Positions 63,636 through 64,000 of a stretch of DNA of 64,000 bases are shown here, one piece after another. Each line of letters opens with the position of its first letter. The first letter of the stretch is position 1. The DNA is taken from assembly GCF_003315175.1 (NCBI RefSeq), contig NZ_QNRQ01000005.1, positions 186,001-250,000 of the forward strand, in the 5' to 3' direction. Below the pieces are notes generated by a model. That model searched no databases, had not been told where the DNA came from, and saw only the letters and a program-made list of their open reading frames with translations. The stretch is from Eoetvoesiella caeni. GTDB taxonomy: Bacteria; Pseudomonadota; Gammaproteobacteria; Burkholderiales; Burkholderiaceae_B. The position numbers and the translations under genes are program-made.

Positions 63636-64000
63636 TTATAGCTGGCCGAGCAGCGTACCGGCGTCGCTGACCGTCAAGTCACCGCCCTGTTCGGTGTTGA
63701 ACTGCTTGACCACGCCGTCTTGCAGCAAAGCCGAATAGCGGCGCGAGCGAATGCCCAACCCGCGTGCCGTCAAGTCCAGCTCCATGCCCAGCTTCTTGGT
63801 CCATTCGGCGCTGCCGTCGGCCAGCATGCGAATGCGGCCCTGGACGCCGCGTTCGCGGCCCCATGCGCCCATGACAAACGGATCGTTCACCGATACGCAC
63901 CAGATTTCATCGACGCCTTTGGCCTTGAGCTTGTCGGCCAGTTCCAGAAAACCCGGCAAATGCTTTTCGGAGCATGTCGGCGTAAACGCGCCAGGTACGG
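63636..64000 (-). CDS. Peroxiredoxin, PRX5/AhpC-TSA type (partial, 5' end outside window)
   Basis: The frame enters from the right edge and ends at 63636. At the edge it reads PGAFTPTCSEKHLPGFLELA, the PRX5 active site with the peroxidatic Cys in PGAFTPTCS. It continues IWCVSVNDPFVMGAWGRE and ends LTVSDAGTLLGQL. PRX5-type enzymes reduce hydroperoxides with thioredoxin or glutaredoxin. About 45 N-terminal residues are missing. No glutaredoxin domain follows, so it is the stand-alone form. Confidence 0.93.
   Translation of the reverse strand, partial: VPGAFTPTCSEKHLPGFLELADKLKAKGVDEIWCVSVNDPFVMGAWGRERGVQGRIRMLADGSAEWTKKLGMELDLTARGLGIRSRRYSALLQDGVVKQFNTEQGGDLTVSDAGTLLGQL

Overview
The window looks like chromosome from a free-living, GC-rich betaproteobacterium of the Burkholderiales, most likely Alcaligenaceae (Bordetella / Achromobacter / Pusillimonas type). 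This is a judgement from gene content and protein style; no database was searched. The housekeeping blocks miaB-phoH-ybeY-corC-lnt, queA-tgt-yajC-secD-secF, maeB, ubiD, upp, dacB and bioB fit that group.

Layout. 1-18.9 kb is mostly core: a barstar-like inhibitor (cut by the left edge) coupled to a patatin, maeB, an FAD-oxidase-like protein divergent from an aminotransferase, a membrane-anchored lytic transglycosylase, ubiD, a yqjD-yqjE-yqjK stress-type operon, an exported protein, upp, dacB, then queA-tgt-yajC-secD-secF. 19-25.4 kb is a sulfur-themed module: an AhpD-like protein, an acyl-CoA-dehydrogenase-fold protein without the usual catalytic Glu, a sulfonate/nitrate-type ABC importer and, convergent with it, a SorAB-type sulfite dehydrogenase. 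25.6-33.3 kb is miaB-phoH-ybeY-corC-lnt and a PAS-GGDEF-EAL protein. Three tRNA genes (Ala-GGC, Glu-TTC, Asp-GTC) follow at 33.6-33.9 kb.

Directly after tRNA-Asp, 33.96-37.98 kb is a mosaic of oxidoreductase genes with three decayed fragments (ends of a quinone-oxidoreductase, a luciferase-like monooxygenase and an SDR) around intact genes: a quinone oxidoreductase, a LysR regulator with a chimeric C-terminus, a RutE-like nitroreductase and an F420-type NADP oxidoreductase-like protein.

38.0-57.7 kb is the accessory centrepiece. A leftward operon encodes a Rieske oxygenase, a glutamine-synthetase-like ligase, two tandem orphan solute-binding proteins, an amidase and a class I glutamine amidotransferase. 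A very AT-rich 450-bp region and an FCD-type GntR regulator separate it from a rightward block: a broken feruloyl-CoA synthetase, a MarR regulator with a perfect palindromic operator, a third orphan binding protein, a crotonase, an intact feruloyl-CoA synthetase paralog, an amidohydrolase, an SDR, a large acyl-CoA dehydrogenase and a hotdog thioesterase. The ligase + amidotransferase + Rieske set resembles the logic of aniline and alkylamine catabolism through gamma-glutamyl intermediates. Beside hydroxycinnamate-CoA genes and an amidase, it suggests, as inference, a route for amide-linked aromatics.

57.8-64 kb holds an ArsR regulator (with a truncated second ArsR behind it) divergent from a XenA-type ene-reductase, an AHSA1-type protein, bioB with a good promoter, an EamA transporter, a YcaD-like MFS transporter and a peroxiredoxin cut by the right edge. 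No CRISPR array, IS element, phage gene or rRNA was recognised.
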